A stretch of 64,000 nucleotides of DNA, from contig CALUMT010000004.1 in NCBI GenBank assembly GCA_944321845.1, forward strand, positions 1 through 64,000, read 5' to 3'. The notes beneath the pieces are model-generated. The model was not told the DNA's origin. It saw only the letters and a list, made by a program, of their open reading frames with translations, and searched no databases. Below are positions 34,825 to 44,271 of this stretch, one piece after another (position 1 is the first letter of the stretch; each line of letters starts with the position of its first letter). This stretch comes from an uncultured Butyricimonas sp. Lineage in GTDB: Bacteria > Bacteroidota > Bacteroidia > Bacteroidales > Marinifilaceae. Position numbers and translations under genes: made by a program.

Positions 34825-35484
34825 TCACCTCATCGCGTAATACTTACAGTATTTGTTCAGCACGCAATCCGGACAACGAGGATTTTTCTTCATGCACACG
34901 AGAGCCGCATAATCTAGAATTGCCCAATTCAATTCCTTACAACGACGAACCTCCACAATATCATTGGCAAGCTCCTGTAATTCCTTATCAAAACGCACAT
35001 CGATAAAATCTCCCGGGGCAAAATACCGTTTCAACAAGCGAGACATGTTGACATCCAATAAAGGACGACGTTTTTTTAACATAAAGAGCTCGAATGCATT
35101 CGTGATATACAACCCGGCAAAACCGGAATCTCGCAGTTCATCCCCATTTCCGGGCAACTGCCCCTGACGGCGACGCAAGGCTTCCCCTAATTTATAAAGG
35201 CGTCGAGCACGATGGCGGTACAATCCCAACGGTTTCATCATTTCCTCCAACTCTTCCAGGGTAGCATGTATCAAGGTATCCCAATCTGGATATTTGGCAA
35301 AAAACACGGGAAAATAACGGGCCACGGCTTCCGCCTTCGTCCGCTGCAATAGAATCTCCGAGACAATTTGCTGATAACGGGAGGCCTTATCTTCCCGCCA
35401 GGGGAAAACTCGCTGATTCTCGTCAAACCATTCCAGCAACCGATGCTGGAAATATTGTACCATCACCTCCCTCATGATTTCCAT
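34825..35484 (-). CDS. HhH-GPD/FeS DNA glycosylase, short MutY-like
   Basis: This 219-residue protein resembles the catalytic part of MutY and endonuclease III. VSEILLQRTKAEAVARYF gives the N-terminal helical domain, LLDVNMSRLL holds the catalytic Asp, and CMKKNPRCPDCVLNKYC is the C-x6-C-x2-C-x5-C cluster-binding loop at the end. The usual HhH hairpin LPGVGxxTA is replaced by the divergent GFAGLYITNAFELF, and the Lys of endonuclease III is not present. The NUDIX-like C-terminal domain that reads 8-oxoG in MutY is absent. A monofunctional glycosylase of unknown lesion preference is likely. Confidence 0.78.
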   Translation of the reverse strand: MEIMREVMVQYFQHRLLEWFDENQRVFPWREDKASRYQQIVSEILLQRTKAEAVARYFPVFFAKYPDWDTLIHATLEELEEMMKPLGLYRHRARRLYKLGEALRRRQGQLPGNGDELRDSGFAGLYITNAFELFMLKKRRPLLDVNMSRLLKRYFAPGDFIDVRFDKELQELANDIVEVRRCKELNWAILDYAALVCMKKNPRCPDCVLNKYCKYYAMR

Positions 35485-35576
35485 TTATACTGAAATTATC
35501 CCACAAATGCGACTTGTCCGACACCACCCCTGATTTTCCAAACCAAACGCCAAATCCCATTTATGAAAATCCTTCG

Positions 35577-35584
35577 CAAAGATA
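35577..35584 (-). promoter_or_regulatory. -7 box of the glycosylase gene
   Basis: TATCTTTG on the minus strand, a full match, about 92 bases before the start codon. No TTTG at the standard distance. Confidence 0.4.
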
Positions 35585-35722
35585 ATAAAGTTATTAGTAT
35601 CTCTCCACTGACTCCACTTCTTAACGCCACACGTAATAGGGATCGTTATATAAAACAATTCTGAATAAGGAAAAATATCGTTATTTTTGTTTGAATTATT
35701 TCTTTTTCTGCTTTCAATGATA

Positions 35723-35730
35723 TATTTTTG
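35723..35730 (+). promoter_or_regulatory. -7 box of the lysine fermentation operon
   Basis: TATTTTTG matches TAnnTTTG fully, 54 bases before the first start codon. A TTTG lies at 35690-35693, but 29 bp away, too far for the standard spacing, so an activator may be needed. No lysine or cobalamin riboswitch was recognised in the 300-base spacer. Confidence 0.5.
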
Positions 35731-35784
35731 ACAAAGTGATTAGTTCTTGTTAAATGTATAACAAATAATATAAAAGCGCTTCCT

Positions 35785-36429
35785 ATGAGTAAATTTATTT
35801 CTATCGAAGAGGCCATATCGAAAATAAAGGACGGTATGACAATCATGGTAGGGGGATTCCTGGCAAACGGGACTCCAAACCGGATCATTGATGCCTTGGC
35901 AAAATCAGGAGTAAAAAACCTGACATTAATCTGCAACGACACCGCCTACCCGGATAAAGGAGTCGGGCAATTAATAGCCAACAAGCAGGTAAAAAAACTT
36001 TTCGTTTCACATATCGGAACCAATCCTCTCACGAGTGAACAAATGAACAGCGGGGAACTTGAAATAGAATTCTGCCCTCAAGGTTCATTAGCAGAACGTG
36101 TACGTGCCGGAGGATGCGGTTTAGGCGGCGTATTAACTCAAACCGGCCTGGGCACAATCGTTGCCGAAGGAAAACAGATTATCAATGTAGACGGGAAAGA
36201 CTATCTGTTGGAAAAGCCATTGCGTGCTGACGTCGCATTGGTTGGAGCCAGCCTCGGGGACAAGGCCGGGAACCTGGTGTACCGCGGCACATCACAAAAT
36301 TTCAACCCGCTAATGGCAGCCGCAGCCGATATGGTTATCGCAGAGGTTAACGAAATAGTTGAAATCGGAGCCATCGCACCTGAAAACGTGAAAACACCGA
36401 GCATCATGGTAGACTTCATCGTGGAATAA
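35785..36429 (+). CDS. Butyryl-CoA:acetoacetate CoA-transferase, alpha subunit
   Basis: This 214-residue AtoD-type subunit has the family-I CoA-transferase N-terminal pattern KDGMTIMVGGFLANGTP and the glycine-rich GGCGLGGVLTQTGLGT (about 111-126). With the beta subunit encoded nine genes later (45079-45738) it should move CoA from butyryl-CoA to acetoacetate, releasing butyrate. It is the first gene of the lysine fermentation operon. The separation of the two subunit genes by eight other genes is unusual for this family, in which they are commonly adjacent. Confidence 0.88.
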   Translation: MSKFISIEEAISKIKDGMTIMVGGFLANGTPNRIIDALAKSGVKNLTLICNDTAYPDKGVGQLIANKQVKKLFVSHIGTNPLTSEQMNSGELEIEFCPQGSLAERVRAGGCGLGGVLTQTGLGTIVAEGKQIINVDGKDYLLEKPLRADVALVGASLGDKAGNLVYRGTSQNFNPLMAAAADMVIAEVNEIVEIGAIAPENVKTPSIMVDFIVE

Positions 36430-36465
36430 AAAAAGACAAAAACAAACGCAACAAAAAAAGTCAAT

Positions 36466-36852
36466 ATGGAAAAATCAATGATAAGACTCAGAATGAGCGC
36501 AAAAGACGCACACTATGGCGGGAATCTGGTAGACGGGGCACACATGGTTCACTTGTTCGGTGATGTTGCCACGGAACTTTTAATCATGCACGACGGGGAT
36601 GAAGGTCTATTCGTCGCTTATGACAACGTGGAATTCCTGGCTCCAGTATACGCGGGAGATTACATCGAAGCGACCGGAGAAATAGTGAAAGTCGGCAATA
36701 CCTCACGTAAAATGGTCTTCGAGGCAAAAAAAGTAGTAGCAGCCCGTCCCGACATATCTCCCTCCGCAGCAGATGTACTGGAAGAACCCATTCTCGTGTG
36801 CAGAGCCAGCGGTACTTGCGTGGTAAAAAAAGAAGACCAACGCAAGAAATAA
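36466..36852 (+). CDS. kal: 3-aminobutyryl-CoA ammonia lyase
   Basis: Kal removes ammonia from L-3-aminobutyryl-CoA to give crotonyl-CoA in lysine fermentation. The 128-residue size and the hotdog-fold pattern ([19 protein letters not shown], then [17 protein letters not shown]) fit the family. It lies between the CoA-transferase alpha gene and kce, as expected for the pathway. The start could be the Met at codon 5, but ATG at 36466 has ordinary spacing. Confidence 0.92.
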   Translation: MEKSMIRLRMSAKDAHYGGNLVDGAHMVHLFGDVATELLIMHDGDEGLFVAYDNVEFLAPVYAGDYIEATGEIVKVGNTSRKMVFEAKKVVAARPDISPSAADVLEEPILVCRASGTCVVKKEDQRKK

Positions 36853-36886
36853 AATCTCGAAACCATAATCTCTAAAAAGGAATCAC

Positions 36887-37714
36887 ATGGAAAAATTGAT
36901 TATCACAGCTGCAATCTGCGGGGCCGAGGTTACAAAAGAACAAAACCCGGCAGTACCCTATACCGTGGAGGAAATCGTGAGAGAAGCCCAATCAGCCGTA
37001 CAGGCAGGAGCTGCCATTATTCATCTTCACGTACGCGAGGATGATGGTACTCCCACGCAAAGCAAAGCCCGGTTCAAAGAATGTATGGATGCCATCTACA
37101 AGGTTTGCCCGGATGTCATTATCATTCCTTCAACGGGAGGAGCCGTGGGGATGACAGCAGAAGAACGTCTTCAACCGACGGAGCTATTCCCAGAAATGGC
37201 AACCCTTGATTGTGGAACCTGCAACTTCGGAGACGATGTATTTGAAAACACCATGCCCATGATGAGAGCTTTCGGAAAAAGAATGCTGGAAAACAATATC
37301 AAACCTGAATACGAATGCTTCGAGATGGGACATTTAGACACGGTACTGAACATGGCCCGGAAAGGACAGGTACCCGGAGCTCCCATGCAGTTCAATTTCG
37401 TGCTCGGGGTTCCCGGATGTACTCCAGCCACGGTACAAAATCTCTGCTGGCTGGTGAACTCAATTCCTAGCGGTTCCACTTGGACTGCCACCGGCATTGG
37501 CCGCAATGCCTTCACGCTGGCAGCCCCAACGATCGTGATGGGTGGGCACGTGAGAGTCGGCTTTGAGGACAACCTTTACCTGGAGAAAGGAGTACTGGCC
37601 AAATCCAACGGGGAATTGGTGGCCAAGGTGGTACGCATGGCCAAAGAATTAGGTCGCGATATCGCCACCTCAGAAGAGGCTAGAAAAATATTAAACCTGA
37701 AGCCTCGCAATTAA
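36887..37714 (+). CDS. kce: 3-keto-5-aminohexanoate cleavage enzyme
   Basis: Kce reacts 5-amino-3-oxohexanoate with acetyl-CoA to form 3-aminobutyryl-CoA and acetoacetate. The 275 residues form a TIM barrel with one zinc. The zinc ligands His46 and His48 are seen in IIHLHVRED, at the same positions as in the characterised enzyme. It has BKACE-family blocks such as NFVLGVPG. It lies between kal and kdd. Confidence 0.95.
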   Translation: MEKLIITAAICGAEVTKEQNPAVPYTVEEIVREAQSAVQAGAAIIHLHVREDDGTPTQSKARFKECMDAIYKVCPDVIIIPSTGGAVGMTAEERLQPTELFPEMATLDCGTCNFGDDVFENTMPMMRAFGKRMLENNIKPEYECFEMGHLDTVLNMARKGQVPGAPMQFNFVLGVPGCTPATVQNLCWLVNSIPSGSTWTATGIGRNAFTLAAPTIVMGGHVRVGFEDNLYLEKGVLAKSNGELVAKVVRMAKELGRDIATSEEARKILNLKPRN

Positions 37715-37761
37715 AACAAAATCAACAGAACAAAATTATAAATCATTAAATATTGAACGAT

Positions 37762-38805
37762 ATGCAAAAGAAAGGAAACAAATACGGAACACACCGCGTG
37801 ATTGAACCCAAAGGAGTATTACCACAGCCGGCCAACAAGATTGACAACAACATGGACGAAATCTACGATAACGAGATCTTGATTGACGTACAGACTTTAA
37901 ATATCGACTCAGCCAGCTTCACCCAAATAGAACAACAAGCAGGAGGCGACAAAGCAAAAATCGCAGAGATCATGTTGGACATCGTGGCCAAACAAGGTAA
38001 ACACCGTAATCCAGTAACGGGATCCGGTGGTATGTTGCTGGGAACCGTTGAAAAAATCGGTGATGCATTAAAAGGCAAAATCGATTTGAAAGAAGGGGAC
38101 AAAATCGCCACGTTGGTTTCCTTGTCTCTGACACCGCTCCGTATCGACAAGATTAAAGATATCCGCCCTGAAATCGACCAGGTAGATATCGATGGTAAGG
38201 CTATTCTTTTTGAAAGCGGTATCTATGCAAAAATTCCGTCAGATCTTCCCGAGAACCTGGCTCTTTCAGCATTAGACGTTGCCGGAGCTCCTGCCCAAAC
38301 GGCCAAATTGGTGAAACCGGGCGACACGGTATTGATTATCGGTGCTGGCGGTAAATCCGGAATGTTGTGCTGCTACGAGGCTAAAAAACGTGCTGGAGTA
38401 ACTGGAAAGGTTATTGGACTGTGCCATAGCGAAAAGAGCACGAAACGTATGCAAGAATTAGGTTTCTGCGACTATGTATTTTCTGCAGACGCCACTCAAC
38501 CGGTTCCCGTTATGGAGAAGATCGAGGAATTGACAAATGGAGAGATGTGCGATGTAACCATCAACAACGTAAATATTCCTGACACGGAAATGACGTCTAT
38601 CCTCTGCACGAAGAACACAGGTGTCGTTTATTTCTTCTCTATGGCAACCAGCTTCACGAAAGCAGCCTTAGGAGCAGAAGGTGTTGGTAGCGATGTGACC
38701 ATGATTGTTGGTAACGGTTACACCAAAGGACACGCAGAAATCACGTTGCAAGAACTGAGAGAATGCGAGGCCTTAAGAAAGATATTCACGGAACTTTACG
38801 CTTAA
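37762..38805 (+). CDS. kdd: L-erythro-3,5-diaminohexanoate dehydrogenase
   Basis: Kdd oxidatively deaminates 3,5-diaminohexanoate to 5-amino-3-oxohexanoate with NAD(P). The protein has 347 residues from the ATG at 37762; an upstream TTG at 37753 would add three residues and is less likely. The nucleotide-binding loop is VLIIGAGGKSGMLCCYEAKK (about 191-210). The N-terminal block GTHRVIEPKGVLPQPA is characteristic. A hairpin lies just after its stop, ahead of kamA. Confidence 0.94.
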   Translation: MQKKGNKYGTHRVIEPKGVLPQPANKIDNNMDEIYDNEILIDVQTLNIDSASFTQIEQQAGGDKAKIAEIMLDIVAKQGKHRNPVTGSGGMLLGTVEKIGDALKGKIDLKEGDKIATLVSLSLTPLRIDKIKDIRPEIDQVDIDGKAILFESGIYAKIPSDLPENLALSALDVAGAPAQTAKLVKPGDTVLIIGAGGKSGMLCCYEAKKRAGVTGKVIGLCHSEKSTKRMQELGFCDYVFSADATQPVPVMEKIEELTNGEMCDVTINNVNIPDTEMTSILCTKNTGVVYFFSMATSFTKAALGAEGVGSDVTMIVGNGYTKGHAEITLQELRECEALRKIFTELYA

Positions 38806-38816
38806 ATAAAAAATTT

Positions 38817-38860
38817 ATGATTCACTGGAATGATGAAATCTCACGATTCCAGTGAATCAT
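38817..38860 (+). promoter_or_regulatory. Perfect 15-bp inverted repeat between kdd and kamA
   Basis: ATGATTCACTGGAAT (38817-38831) and ATTCCAGTGAATCAT (38846-38860) are exact reverse complements separated by 14 bases. The right arm ends 14 bases before the kamA start codon. No T tract follows, so it is not a simple terminator. It could be an mRNA hairpin that sets expression or stability between upstream and downstream genes, or a protein-binding site. Confidence 0.7.
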
Positions 38861-38874
38861 CAACAAACACGAAA

Positions 38875-40119
38875 ATGGCTGAAAGTAGAAGAAAAGAATT
38901 TTTTCCGGAAGTGACCGATGAACAATGGAACGACTGGAAATGGCAGGTAAAGAACAGAATTGAAACTGTTGACCAATTAAAAAAATATTTGGAGCTAACT
39001 CCAGAGGAAGAGGAAGGCATCCGCAAGTCATTACAAACCCTACGTATGGCTATTACGCCTTATTACTTAAGTTTGATTGACAAAAACGATCCGCATTGTC
39101 CTATCCGGAAGCAGTCTGTTCCTTCGGTTCTGGAATTACATAAATCCAGCGCAGACTTGGAAGACCCCTTACACGAGGATAGCGATTCGCCCGTACCAGG
39201 TTTGACTCATCGTTACCCGGACCGGGTATTATTCCTCATCACGGACCAATGCTCCATGTATTGCCGCCACTGTACCCGCCGCCGTTTTGCCGGACAACAC
39301 GACTGCGCATCCCCCACCGAACGTATTGACAAATGTATCGAATACATTGCCAGAACCCCACAAGTTCGCGACGTTCTATTATCCGGAGGAGATGCATTAC
39401 TAGTCAGCGACGAACGGTTGGAGTATATCATCAGCAAACTGAGAGCGATTCCCCACGTGGAAATTATCCGTATCGGTAGCCGTACACCCGTGGTATGTCC
39501 ACAACGTATCACCCCGGAATTAGTCAATATGCTGAAGAAATACCATCCGATCTGGTTGAATACCCATTTCAACCACCCGAATGAAATCACCGCAGAATCC
39601 GCTGCCGCTTGTGCCCGCTTGGCTGATGCAGGTATTCCATTAGGTAATCAAACGGTACTTCTACGAGGGATCAATGACTGCACCTACGTGATGAAAAAAT
39701 TAATGCATGGACTGGTAAAAATGCGTGTTCGCCCATATTACATCTACCAATGTGACTTGTCCATGGGTATCGAACATTTCCGCACTCCGGTTTCAAAAGG
39801 TATTGAGATCATCGAGAACCTGAGAGGACACACCTCCGGCTATGCAGTACCCACGTTCGTGGTAGACGCCCCGGGAGGTGGAGGTAAGACTCCCGTGATG
39901 CCGAACTACGTAATTTCCCAATCTCCACACCGTGTTGTATTGAGAAATTACGAAGGAGTGATCACAACTTATACAGAACCCACGGACTACAAGGAAGAAT
40001 GTCACTGTCCAGAATGCGAAAAAGCCCGGAAAGAAGGTATTGCCGCATTATTGAACGGAGACCAACTGTCCATTGAACCAAAGGTTTTAGCTCGTCACGA
40101 AAGAAATAAACATAACTAA
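38875..40119 (+). CDS. kamA: Lysine 2,3-aminomutase
   Basis: KamA is the radical SAM/PLP enzyme that turns L-lysine into L-beta-lysine, the first step of the pathway. From ATG 38875 it has 414 residues, beginning [18 protein letters not shown] as in known KamA. The cluster Cys are C126, C130 and C133 in CSMYCRHC. The PLP Lys is Lys338 in [10 protein letters not shown], and the zinc Cys group is CHCPECEK near the end. A longer in-frame form from 38830 would begin inside the hairpin and add a non-family leader. Confidence 0.97.
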   Translation: MAESRRKEFFPEVTDEQWNDWKWQVKNRIETVDQLKKYLELTPEEEEGIRKSLQTLRMAITPYYLSLIDKNDPHCPIRKQSVPSVLELHKSSADLEDPLHEDSDSPVPGLTHRYPDRVLFLITDQCSMYCRHCTRRRFAGQHDCASPTERIDKCIEYIARTPQVRDVLLSGGDALLVSDERLEYIISKLRAIPHVEIIRIGSRTPVVCPQRITPELVNMLKKYHPIWLNTHFNHPNEITAESAAACARLADAGIPLGNQTVLLRGINDCTYVMKKLMHGLVKMRVRPYYIYQCDLSMGIEHFRTPVSKGIEIIENLRGHTSGYAVPTFVVDAPGGGGKTPVMPNYVISQSPHRVVLRNYEGVITTYTEPTDYKEECHCPECEKARKEGIAALLNGDQLSIEPKVLARHERNKHN

Positions 40120-40135
40120 AAAGGGCAGAGATTCT

Positions 40136-41200
40136 GTGAAGAACAGGATCTCCCCCCCTTTACTATTTTTCACGAACGTGTTCATCGAAGAGGTATTAAC
40201 ATACAAGAGTATTGCCATCGTCGGTTTAGCCAAAAACACCGGCAAGACGGAGTGTTTAAACTACATTCTCCGTCAGATAAAGAATTCCGGCAAACGTATC
40301 GCTTTAACCTCTATCGGTATTGACGGGGAAAAACGAGATCAAGTGTGTCAGACACCAAAACCGGAGATTGAAGTTCAGGAAAACATGCTTTTCATTACTT
40401 CAGAAAAACACTTCAGAGAGAAACAGCTAATTGCCGAGATTATGGATATCAGCAGTCATCAAACTTCACTGGGACGTTTAATTACGGCAAGAGCCATAAG
40501 CTCCGGGAAAATATTATTATCCGGTCCGGCAAGAGCCAACTCCATGAAACAACTCATTGAAGAAATGCAACGTTTCGATGTTGACACAACGATTGTAGAT
40601 GGAGCCTTATCCCGATTAAGCATTGGTTCGCCAGCCGTGACTGACGCCATGATTCTGGCGACAGGCGCAGCCCTATCCTGTAATATTCCCCAATTGGTGA
40701 GAATGACGAAATACGTACATGACCGTATCCACTTACCTCTGGTAAGTTCGGAAATCGCAAATAAACTCACAGGCATAGAGAATGGGATTTGGGCTATTGA
40801 TGAAAGAGGAGAAATACATGATTTACATATTCCCTCCGTATTCATGCTGGGTAACAACAAGGAACGTATGTTCCAACATGGGAATACACTATACGTTGCT
40901 GGTGTAGTCAGCGAGCAGCTCCTCCAATTCCTCCGGCAACAAAAACACGTAAATGAAATAACTTTGATTATAAAAGATTTCACGAAAGTATTTGCGACCA
41001 TGGAAACCTTCTACGCTTATTTAAAACGAGGCGGGAAAATGTACGTTCTTTATAGTAGCAAATTACTGGCTGTGTGCGTAAACCCACTATCACCTAACGG
41101 AATGTGTCTCGATTCTGAAGAATTACGAGAGGTTATGCAGGAAAGTTTAGGTATCCCGGTCTATGATGTAAAAAAAATGGAGAACAATTATCAATCATAA
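40136..41200 (+). CDS. kamB: Lysine 5,6-aminomutase reactivase subunit KamB
   Basis: This 354-residue protein is encoded, with kamC, between kamA and kamDE, the usual place of the predicted reactivase of the B12-dependent lysine 5,6-aminomutase. A Walker A loop, GLAKNTGKTE (about residues 30-39), lies near the start. Otherwise it matches no common enzyme. It would help remove damaged cobalamin from KamDE. The GTG at 40136 has an AAGGG sequence 10 bases upstream; GTG 40178 is an alternative that removes 14 residues. It is 16 bases after kamA and 7 before kamC. Function is by family and context. Confidence 0.82.
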   Translation: MKNRISPPLLFFTNVFIEEVLTYKSIAIVGLAKNTGKTECLNYILRQIKNSGKRIALTSIGIDGEKRDQVCQTPKPEIEVQENMLFITSEKHFREKQLIAEIMDISSHQTSLGRLITARAISSGKILLSGPARANSMKQLIEEMQRFDVDTTIVDGALSRLSIGSPAVTDAMILATGAALSCNIPQLVRMTKYVHDRIHLPLVSSEIANKLTGIENGIWAIDERGEIHDLHIPSVFMLGNNKERMFQHGNTLYVAGVVSEQLLQFLRQQKHVNEITLIIKDFTKVFATMETFYAYLKRGGKMYVLYSSKLLAVCVNPLSPNGMCLDSEELREVMQESLGIPVYDVKKMENNYQS

Positions 41201-41207
41201 CGAATTT

Positions 41208-42602
41208 ATGCTCCTGAAAAATGCCATAGAAGAAATTAACGGTCTGCGTTTCATGATAGACAAACTGGACATCCAATCCAGTTGGGCGAAACGTATCCTA
41301 CTCGATAGCCCTTACCTGCATTCAGCGGAAGAAATCAACACGGAACTGAACAAGGTAGAACAAACTTGTCAATTCCTCAACAAAGCAAAATCTTCGGATA
41401 TTATTGACAAGATCTGCCTCAAACTGATGCAGACCAAAGACATAAGAGGAACGATAAAACGCATCTTCGAACAGCAAAATCTGGACGATATCGAATTATT
41501 CGAAATCAAGACACTGGCTTTAGCCGTCTCGGAAATCCGGGACTTGCTGCAAGAAGGCAAATTCAATATCATTCGTTTGCCGGATTTAGAGGCCGTTATC
41601 AATCTTCTTGATCCAGAAGGCATGCGAGTTCCCTATTTCTACGTGTATGATGCTTATTCCAAGGAATTAGCCATACTGCGTAAAAAAATAAAAAACATTC
41701 AGATGAATCCCGATGCCCATGAAGAGAAACTCGAAAATCTTCAATACGAGCATACGCTCATAGAAGATCGCATCCGGGAAGAATTATCTATCCAAATACA
41801 ACAGTACAAACAGGAAATAAAAGACGCTTTTCAAAATATCGCGGTCCTAGATATCCTCATCGCGAAAGGGAAACAGGTTATTGAACTTGGACTGCAAAAA
41901 CCCAACGTTGCACAAGAGATTACGACCTACAAAAAGATATTCAATCCCCAGGTACAAGACGCCTTATCACATGAAGGGAAAAAATATCAGCCGATAGATA
42001 TCCGCATTGAAAAAAAAGCCTGCCTGATCAGTGGTGCCAACATGGCAGGAAAAAGTGTGATTCTACGAACAGTAGCTTTAGCCCAGGCCTTATTCCAATT
42101 TGGCTTCTATATTCCGGCAGAAGAAGCAGAAATTGCTCTCGTTGATAAAATTTCTCTTTGCATCGGAGACGAACAAAACGAACTAAAAGGGCTATCCTCT
42201 TACGCATCTGAGATACTACGAATAAACACCATTATACAAGAAATCAAAGCAGGAAAAGAGGCTCTCGTACTTATTGATGAATTAGCACGAACAACCAACC
42301 CGGAAGAAGGGAAAGCGATCGTGAACGCGGTGCTGGAATTCATGACTACACACCACTGCAGAGCCCTTATCACCAGTCATTATAGTGGGATAAAGGCTAA
42401 TTGCAACAGATTACGTGTAAAAGGTTTTATCAAAGACAAAGTAAATGGGGTACTAAATGTCAACAATATAAACGAATACATAGACTATTCATTAATTGAA
42501 GATACAGGAGACAATGTCCCGCAAGGAGCAACACGTATCGCCCGCATGCTGGGCGTCGATGAAGAATTGCTGGACAAAGTGGAACAATACATGGAACAAT
42601 AA
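41208..42602 (+). CDS. kamC: Lysine 5,6-aminomutase reactivase ATPase KamC, MutS-like
   Basis: This 464-residue protein has a C-terminal MutS-family ATPase: Walker A GANMAGKSVIL (about 275-285), Walker B-like ALVLIDELARTTNPEEG, and LITSHYSG. The N-terminal half is helical and coiled-coil-like (for example residues 150-215), without mismatch-recognition domain. In this setting MutS-type ATPase and KamB are predicted to reactivate KamDE by exchanging inactive cobalamin, not to repair DNA. It follows kamB by seven bases. Confidence 0.85.
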   Translation: MLLKNAIEEINGLRFMIDKLDIQSSWAKRILLDSPYLHSAEEINTELNKVEQTCQFLNKAKSSDIIDKICLKLMQTKDIRGTIKRIFEQQNLDDIELFEIKTLALAVSEIRDLLQEGKFNIIRLPDLEAVINLLDPEGMRVPYFYVYDAYSKELAILRKKIKNIQMNPDAHEEKLENLQYEHTLIEDRIREELSIQIQQYKQEIKDAFQNIAVLDILIAKGKQVIELGLQKPNVAQEITTYKKIFNPQVQDALSHEGKKYQPIDIRIEKKACLISGANMAGKSVILRTVALAQALFQFGFYIPAEEAEIALVDKISLCIGDEQNELKGLSSYASEILRINTIIQEIKAGKEALVLIDELARTTNPEEGKAIVNAVLEFMTTHHCRALITSHYSGIKANCNRLRVKGFIKDKVNGVLNVNNINEYIDYSLIEDTGDNVPQGATRIARMLGVDEELLDKVEQYMEQ

Positions 42603-42688
42603 GAAATAAAAATCATATTCCCGGACGCGAACGGATGCAGAGAACGGAAGCCAAGGGAGAAACTGAAACAAAATAACAGAACGGAGAT

Positions 42689-44245
42689 ATGCAAAACAGT
42701 AAATTAGGGCTTGACTTTCAAAAAGTAGCACATGCAAAAAATGTTGCAAGGAATATAGCCGACGATGTACAAAAATTCGTGGATCAATACACGACAGTAG
42801 CCGTTGAACGTACACTTTGCCGTCTATTAGGAATTGACGGCATTGATGCCAACACCGTTCCCCTACCTAATGTACTCGTTGATGAGATCAAGGATAAAGG
42901 AGTATTAAATCAAGGGATTCTTTTCTTCATCGGGAACGCCATCCTTGAGACAGGAATGAATCCACAAGAAATAGCTGAAAAAGTAGCCGAAAATCAACTG
43001 GATTTGACAACGTTACCCATCCATCAGCCAGAAGAAATCAAACGAGCTTTGCAACCTTACGTTGAGGCCAGTATCCAACGGATCAGTGAACGAAGAAACA
43101 AAAAACAACATTACCTGAATACCATTGGAGAAGGTCCGAAACCCTACTTATACGTTATTGTTGCTACCGGTAACATTTATGAAGATGTGGTTCAGGCCCA
43201 GGCTGCAGCTCGGCAAGGAGCTGATATCATCGCCGTTATCCGGACAACAGGCCAAAGCTTGTTGGATTATGTACCTTACGGGGCCACAACAGAAGGTTTC
43301 GGGGGGACATTCGCCACTCAGGAAAACTTCCGTATCATGCGTAAGGCATTAGATGAAGTCAGTGAAGAGGTTGGCAGATATATCCGTTTATGTAATTATT
43401 GCTCAGGGTTATGTATGCCCGAAATCGCCGCAATGGGCGCATTGGAAGGTTTGGATGTCATGCTAAATGATGCGCTTTATGGTATTTTATTCCGAGATAT
43501 CAACATGCAACGTACACTGGTTGACCAGTTCATGTCCCGTGTTATCAATGGATTTGCCGGGGTCATCATCAATACTGGAGAAGACAACTATCTTACCACA
43601 GCCGATGCGGTAGAACAAGCACATACCGTTTTAGCATCCGATTTAATCAACGAGCAACTGGCTCTGTTAGCCGGATTAAAAGAGGAACAAATGGGATTAG
43701 GACATGCTTTTGAGATGGATCCTGCCCTAGAAAACGGCTTCCTGTTAGAATTAGCACAAGCTCAAATGATCCGGGAAATATTCCCCAAAGCCACGCTAAA
43801 ATATATGCCACCGACCAAATTCATGACCGGTAATATTTTCCGCGGCCATATTCAAGACGCCCTGTTCAACATGATCGGGATATGGACCTCGCAAGGTATT
43901 CAATTATTAGGGATGCCAACAGAGGCCATTCACACCCCCTTCATGTCAGACCGCTATCTTTCTATTGAAAACGCCAAATACATCTTCGGAAACATGAAGA
44001 ACATCGGAGATGAAGTTGAATTCAAAAAAGATGGAATCATCCAAAAAAGAGCCCAAGAGGTGCTTGACAATGCAATCAGCTTGCTAGAAAGTATCGAAAG
44101 AGAAGGCCTGTTCACGGCCTTGGAAAAAGGGATATTCGCGGATGTAAAACGTCCGAAAAACGGGGGTAAAGGATTGGAAGGAGTTGCCGCTAAAGGCCAA
44201 CACTATTACAATCCATTTATCGAGCTAATGCTCACCAATCATTAA
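42689..44245 (+). CDS. kamD: Lysine 5,6-aminomutase alpha subunit
   Basis: This is the large subunit of the adenosylcobalamin- and PLP-dependent enzyme that moves the amino group of beta-lysine from C6 to C5, giving 3,5-diaminohexanoate. The 518-residue length is normal. The TIM-barrel block YLYVIVATGNIYEDVVQAQA and the ADIIAVIRTTGQSLLDY block are characteristic. The 86-base gap before it contains three GAACGGA copies, the last serving as a possible ribosome site. kamE follows 26 bases later. Confidence 0.96.
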   Translation: MQNSKLGLDFQKVAHAKNVARNIADDVQKFVDQYTTVAVERTLCRLLGIDGIDANTVPLPNVLVDEIKDKGVLNQGILFFIGNAILETGMNPQEIAEKVAENQLDLTTLPIHQPEEIKRALQPYVEASIQRISERRNKKQHYLNTIGEGPKPYLYVIVATGNIYEDVVQAQAAARQGADIIAVIRTTGQSLLDYVPYGATTEGFGGTFATQENFRIMRKALDEVSEEVGRYIRLCNYCSGLCMPEIAAMGALEGLDVMLNDALYGILFRDINMQRTLVDQFMSRVINGFAGVIINTGEDNYLTTADAVEQAHTVLASDLINEQLALLAGLKEEQMGLGHAFEMDPALENGFLLELAQAQMIREIFPKATLKYMPPTKFMTGNIFRGHIQDALFNMIGIWTSQGIQLLGMPTEAIHTPFMSDRYLSIENAKYIFGNMKNIGDEVEFKKDGIIQKRAQEVLDNAISLLESIEREGLFTALEKGIFADVKRPKNGGKGLEGVAAKGQHYYNPFIELMLTNH

Positions 44246-44271
44246 CATTAAACTAAGTAAAGCTGAAAATT

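Noticed and set aside
35485..35784. Possible lysine or cobalamin riboswitch before the lysine operon
   Set aside because: I could not find the conserved boxes or the needed set of helices by eye; a covariance-model search would be decisive.
41208..42602. DNA mismatch repair MutS
   Set aside because: It lacks mismatch-binding and connector domains, has only 464 residues and lies inside the lysine operon between kamB and kamD.
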